This document shows, piece after piece, positions 60,914 to 64,000 of a DNA stretch of 64,000 nt. This DNA is from Thiothrix litoralis. GTDB lineage: Bacteria > Pseudomonadota > Gammaproteobacteria > Thiotrichales > Thiotrichaceae. Made by a program: the position numbers and the translations under genes. The notes beneath the pieces were generated by a model. That model saw only the letters and a list, made by a program, of their open reading frames with translations, ran no database searches and was not told where the DNA came from. Position 1 is the stretch's first letter. Every line of letters begins with the position of its first letter. The stretch lies in NCBI RefSeq assembly GCF_017901135.1, contig NZ_CP072801.1, forward strand, positions 1,674,001 to 1,738,000, written 5' to 3'.

Positions 60914-63523
60914 TTATACCAGACTCTTGTTGACGATTTCATACGCATCACTCGATAAGCCACTGTGTGCCTGAATGCGTTCCAGTTGAGCTTTCATCAG
61001 CGCACTGCGCACCGGTTCGTACTGCCGCCAGTTCATCAGCGGGCGTACCATGCGGGAAGCAATTTGCGGGTTCATCGCATCCAGTTCCAGTACCCGCTCG
61101 GTGAGGAAAACGTAACCACTACCGTCTTGCGCATGGAAATGCAACGGGTTGCGCATCGCAAAACTGCCAACCAATGCACGTACCTTGTTGGGGTTACGCA
61201 TATCGAACAGCTTGTGCTGCATCAAGGCTTGCACCTGTTGCAGAGTGTCCGGCAAGGAAGACGTGGCTTGCAGCGCAAACCATTTATCCATCACCAACGA
61301 ATCATGCTGCCAGCGGTCGTGGAAATGCTGTAAGGCTTGCTCACGTTGTGGGCATTCAATACTGCTCAGCACCGCCAAAGCCGCCATCGCATCGGTCATA
61401 TTGCCTGCCGCAAGGTACTGTTGCAAACAGGCTTCATGGATACCGTCATCCTGAATCCGCCCCAGATACGCCAAACAAACGTTTTTCAGGCTGCGGCGGC
61501 CAATGCTGGTCGCATCCGGCGAGTATTCACCCTCCTCGTGCAATTCCGCATACAGACGTTCCAGATCCAGCCGCAACGCTTTTGCCAGCGTGGTGTAGAT
61601 AAATTCGCGCACGGCATGAATGGCTTCCGGGTCAGAAGGCCGCGCCACTTCAGCAATATCCGCTTCGGACGGCAATTGCAAGGCTGCGGCACGCAAGGCA
61701 CGATCCAACGCATCGTCGGTGAGAATAGCCTGATAAGCGCTGATGAAATCGTGCTCCAGTCCGAAAGCTTCCTGTTGCTGGTGTGCTGCCAACAGCTTCA
61801 GGATGGTTTGCATCGCCAACCGTTGCCCGGCATCCCAACGATTGAAAGCGTCGCTGTCGTGCTTCATCAGGAACACCAGATCCGCTTCCGCATACGGGAA
61901 GTTGAGCTTCACCGGCGCAGAAAAATCACGCAGCAAGGATGGCACTGGCTGTTCCGGCACCTTCTCAAACGTGAACGATTGCTCCGTATCGGTCAGACGT
62001 AACACTTGCGTGCCGATCAAGTCTTGCCCTTTACCATCCAGCAAACCGATTGCCACTGGAATCAGGAATGGCAGCTTGTTATCGGCTTCCGGGGTTGCCG
62101 GGCAGCTTTGGCTGAAATGCAGGGTGCAACGTTGCGCCGCTGCATCGTAATCCATGCGCACGGCCACTTGCGGCGTGCCTGCCTGATCGTACCAACGCTG
62201 AAATTGGCTTAAATCCGCTTCATTGGCATCCGCCATCGCAGCAAGGAAATTTTCGGTGGCAACCGCCTGCCCGTCATGGCGCTCGAAGTACAAGTCCATG
62301 CCCTTGCGGAAACCGTCACGCCCCAACAGCGTCTGGTACATGCGCACCACTTCCGCGCCTTTTTCGTAAACGGTCACGGTGTAGAAATTGTTGATTTCCA
62401 TGTAGGAAGCCGGGCGGATCGGATGCGCCATCGGGCTGGCATCTTCGGCGAACTGGAAGGTACGCAATGCCCGCACATCCTCAATGCGCTTGACTGGGCG
62501 CGAATGCAAATCGGAAGTGAATTCCTGATCGCGGAACACCGTCAAGCCTTCCTTGAGCGACAACTGGAACCAGTCACGGCAAGTCACGCGGTTGCCTGTC
62601 CAGTTGTGGAAATATTCGTGGCCAATCACCGCTTCAATATTGACGTAATCCATATCCGTAGCGGTGGCGGGGCTGGCGAATACCAACTTGGAATTGAACA
62701 CGTTCAAGCCCTTGTTTTCCATCGCCCCCATATTGAAGTCATCGACCGCCACAACCATGTAAATATCGAGGTCGTATTCCAGCCCGAAACGCTGTTCATC
62801 CCAATACATCGCCCGTTTCAGCGACTGCATCGCGTGGTCACATTTGTCGATATTGTGCGCTTCGGTGTAGATGCGCAAGGTCACCTCACGCCCGGAAAGC
62901 GTGGTGTAATGGTCTTCCACATGCTGCAAATTGCCTGCCACCAGCGCAAACAAATACGCCGGTTTGTGAAACGGGTCTTCCCAACGCGCCCAGTGACGCC
63001 CATCCGGTAAATCACCGCTGCCAGTAAGGTTGCCGTTGGACAGCAGTATTGGGTACTTTTGCTTATCCGCCAGAATCTGGGTGGTGAACACCGTCATCAC
63101 ATCCGGGCGGTCGGGGTAATAGGTGATTTTGCGGAAACCCTGCGCCTCACATTGGGTGCAGAAATTACCGCTGCTCTGGTACAAGCCTTCCAGAGAGGTA
63201 TTCTTCTGCGGGTAAATGCGCGTGACGATTTCCAGCGTACACAGCGCGGATACGTTGTGTACACTCATGCCAGTATCGCTGATGCTGTAATCCGTCTCGC
63301 TGAGTGGCAAACCATTCAGGCGAACTTCCAGCAATTCGAGGGCTTCACCGTACAATTCCAACGGCGTATCGGCAGCTACCCCCGGCTCGCGGCGGTAATT
63401 GGCAACGCTGGTGACGCGGGTAGATGCTTCGCCCAATTCAAATACCAGGGACACAGCATCCACGCGGTAAGCCGGTGCAGCATAGTCCTGCAAATAAATG
63501 GTCGTTGGTTGGCCTTCTTTCAT
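60914..63523 (-). CDS. pepN: Aminopeptidase N
   Basis: 869 residues, usual length for the bacterial M1 enzyme. Exopeptidase motif GAMENKGLNVF and zinc motif HEYFHNWTGNRVTCRD with the distal Glu in LKEGLTVFRDQEF. Releases N-terminal amino acids in the cytoplasm. The ATG at 63523 is only a few bases from the TnpB element left end, so its native promoter has been displaced or overwritten. Confidence 0.97.
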   Translation of the reverse strand: MKEGQPTTIYLQDYAAPAYRVDAVSLVFELGEASTRVTSVANYRREPGVAADTPLELYGEALELLEVRLNGLPLSETDYSISDTGMSVHNVSALCTLEIVTRIYPQKNTSLEGLYQSSGNFCTQCEAQGFRKITYYPDRPDVMTVFTTQILADKQKYPILLSNGNLTGSGDLPDGRHWARWEDPFHKPAYLFALVAGNLQHVEDHYTTLSGREVTLRIYTEAHNIDKCDHAMQSLKRAMYWDEQRFGLEYDLDIYMVVAVDDFNMGAMENKGLNVFNSKLVFASPATATDMDYVNIEAVIGHEYFHNWTGNRVTCRDWFQLSLKEGLTVFRDQEFTSDLHSRPVKRIEDVRALRTFQFAEDASPMAHPIRPASYMEINNFYTVTVYEKGAEVVRMYQTLLGRDGFRKGMDLYFERHDGQAVATENFLAAMADANEADLSQFQRWYDQAGTPQVAVRMDYDAAAQRCTLHFSQSCPATPEADNKLPFLIPVAIGLLDGKGQDLIGTQVLRLTDTEQSFTFEKVPEQPVPSLLRDFSAPVKLNFPYAEADLVFLMKHDSDAFNRWDAGQRLAMQTILKLLAAHQQQEAFGLEHDFISAYQAILTDDALDRALRAAALQLPSEADIAEVARPSDPEAIHAVREFIYTTLAKALRLDLERLYAELHEEGEYSPDATSIGRRSLKNVCLAYLGRIQDDGIHEACLQQYLAAGNMTDAMAALAVLSSIECPQREQALQHFHDRWQHDSLVMDKWFALQATSSLPDTLQQVQALMQHKLFDMRNPNKVRALVGSFAMRNPLHFHAQDGSGYVFLTERVLELDAMNPQIASRMVRPLMNWRQYEPVRSALMKAQLERIQAHSGLSSDAYEIVNKSLV

Positions 63524-63529
63524 CCATCT

Positions 63530-64000
63530 TGCGCGAGATACCCCGTCCTTCAGGGCGGGGAGGGATAGCGCGTCGGCGTTAGCCGACCCTCTTCTCGCTC
63601 CTCTTTTTGGTTAAGCTATCTTGATTAAACACATAGAAATCACACGGTATGAACTATACTGTGAGTTATGCTAGCAAAACGCGCCTACAAATTCCGATTC
63701 TACCCAGACCCACAACAAGAAACGTTGCTGGCGCAGACGTTTGGTTGTGTGCGCTACGTGTACAACAGCATCTTGCGTTACCGCACGGATGCTTACGATC
63801 AGGCTCAGGAAAAGGTCAGTTACCTGGGTGCTAATGCGCGGTTGACAGCCATCAAGAAGCTGCCCGAACGGCTTTTTCTGAACGACGTTTCCAGTGTTCC
63901 GCTGCAACAATGCTTGCGGAACCAACAAACCGCGTTCAAGAACTTTTTTGAGGGCAGGGCAAAATACCCTGTCTTCAAATCCAAAAAGCACCGACAGTCG
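63530..64000 (+). mobile_element. Second TnpB element, left end and 5' part
   Basis: The left end has a CCCCGTCC-TTCA-GGGCGGGG hairpin and then the GTCGGC..GCCGAC hairpin followed by CCTCTTCTCGCTCCTC, the latter shared with the element at 7781-9082. TATACT, a possible tnpB -10, lies 10 bp before the ATG. It runs off the window. Confidence 0.75.
63668..64000 (+). CDS. tnpB: TnpB, N-terminal part (truncated by window edge)
   Basis: The first 111 residues of a TnpB very close to the one at 7814-8965: RAYKFRFYPDPQQETLLAQTF, FGCVRYVYNSILRYRTDAY and FKNFFEGRAKYPVFKSKKHR are nearly the same. Differences cluster around residues 43-65. The catalytic RuvC part lies beyond the window. It points away from pepN. 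Confidence 0.88.
   Translation, partial: MLAKRAYKFRFYPDPQQETLLAQTFGCVRYVYNSILRYRTDAYDQAQEKVSYLGANARLTAIKKLPERLFLNDVSSVPLQQCLRNQQTAFKNFFEGRAKYPVFKSKKHRQS

Overview
This is chromosomal DNA from a gammaproteobacterium. It has complete MinCDE, GroES/GroEL under a CIRCE operator, Hda, RNase R/RlmB, Mfd, PepN, DsbD and an H-NS-like protein. The sulfide:quinone-reductase-like flavoprotein, the ferric-reductase-like/flavoprotein redox operon and the general gene style suggest a sulfur-oxidising Thiotrichales organism (Thiothrix-like). That assignment is inference; no 16S rRNA gene lies in the window.

Layout. 1-630: 5' end of pta (minus strand). 686-7679: an accessory cluster of exported proteins, comprising a HupE/UreJ-like membrane protein, a small Gly/Pro/Cys protein, three YHYH-domain lipoproteins and two EF-hand proteins. 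7781-11820: a TnpB (IS1341/IS605-type) element, an IS66-family element with a frameshifted transposase, and a 5'-truncated second IS66 transposase. 11832-16735: a KefB/C-type antiporter, then a ferredoxin / ferric-reductase-like membrane protein / Tat-exported flavoprotein operon. 17020-21645: OsmC, CysS, an SQR-like flavoprotein, a Dph6-like PP-loop ATPase and a 2OG-Fe(II) oxygenase. 21779-24335: an integron-cassette-like gene split by an ISNCY-type insertion sequence with a 6-bp target duplication. 24407-49619: mostly housekeeping genes (vapBC, groESL, fxsA, a GGDEF/EAL protein, an H-NS-like gene, dsbD, hda, pgsA, an OmpA-like lipoprotein, a DUF433/DUF5615 pair, tRNA-Leu(CAG), rnr-rlmB, a MotA/MotB-like pair with rmuC and gph, minCDE, a Sel1 protein). 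49653-58126: intact mfd carrying an in-frame palindromic insertion, a three-gene exported-protein operon, and a second partial copy of the mfd 3' end. 58439-60879: AbrB/PIN toxin-antitoxin, a sulfotransferase-like protein and two small exported proteins. 60914-63523: pepN. 63530-64000: the start of a second TnpB element.

The most interesting signal is regulatory. Pairs (once a triple) of an 11-bp direct repeat, roughly CAYATTTNCYC, lie on the sense strand about 40-65 bp upstream of two YHYH lipoprotein genes, of the small Gly/Pro/Cys protein, of the kefB operon and of the ferredoxin/flavoprotein operon. A related four-unit array lies upstream of an EF-hand gene. The 11-bp periodicity, placed just upstream of -10-like sequences, is what an OmpR/PhoB-family activator would use. 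It suggests that the YHYH/EF-hand/HupE cluster, the antiporter and the periplasmic flavoprotein chain form one regulon of unknown function. The regulator itself is not in the window.

Other notable points are a perfect 24-bp-arm palindrome that adds 25 codons in frame to mfd, a 1.34-kb direct duplication of the mfd 3' end flanking a foreign-looking operon, and three 1-nt shifts at homopolymers in the IS transposases.
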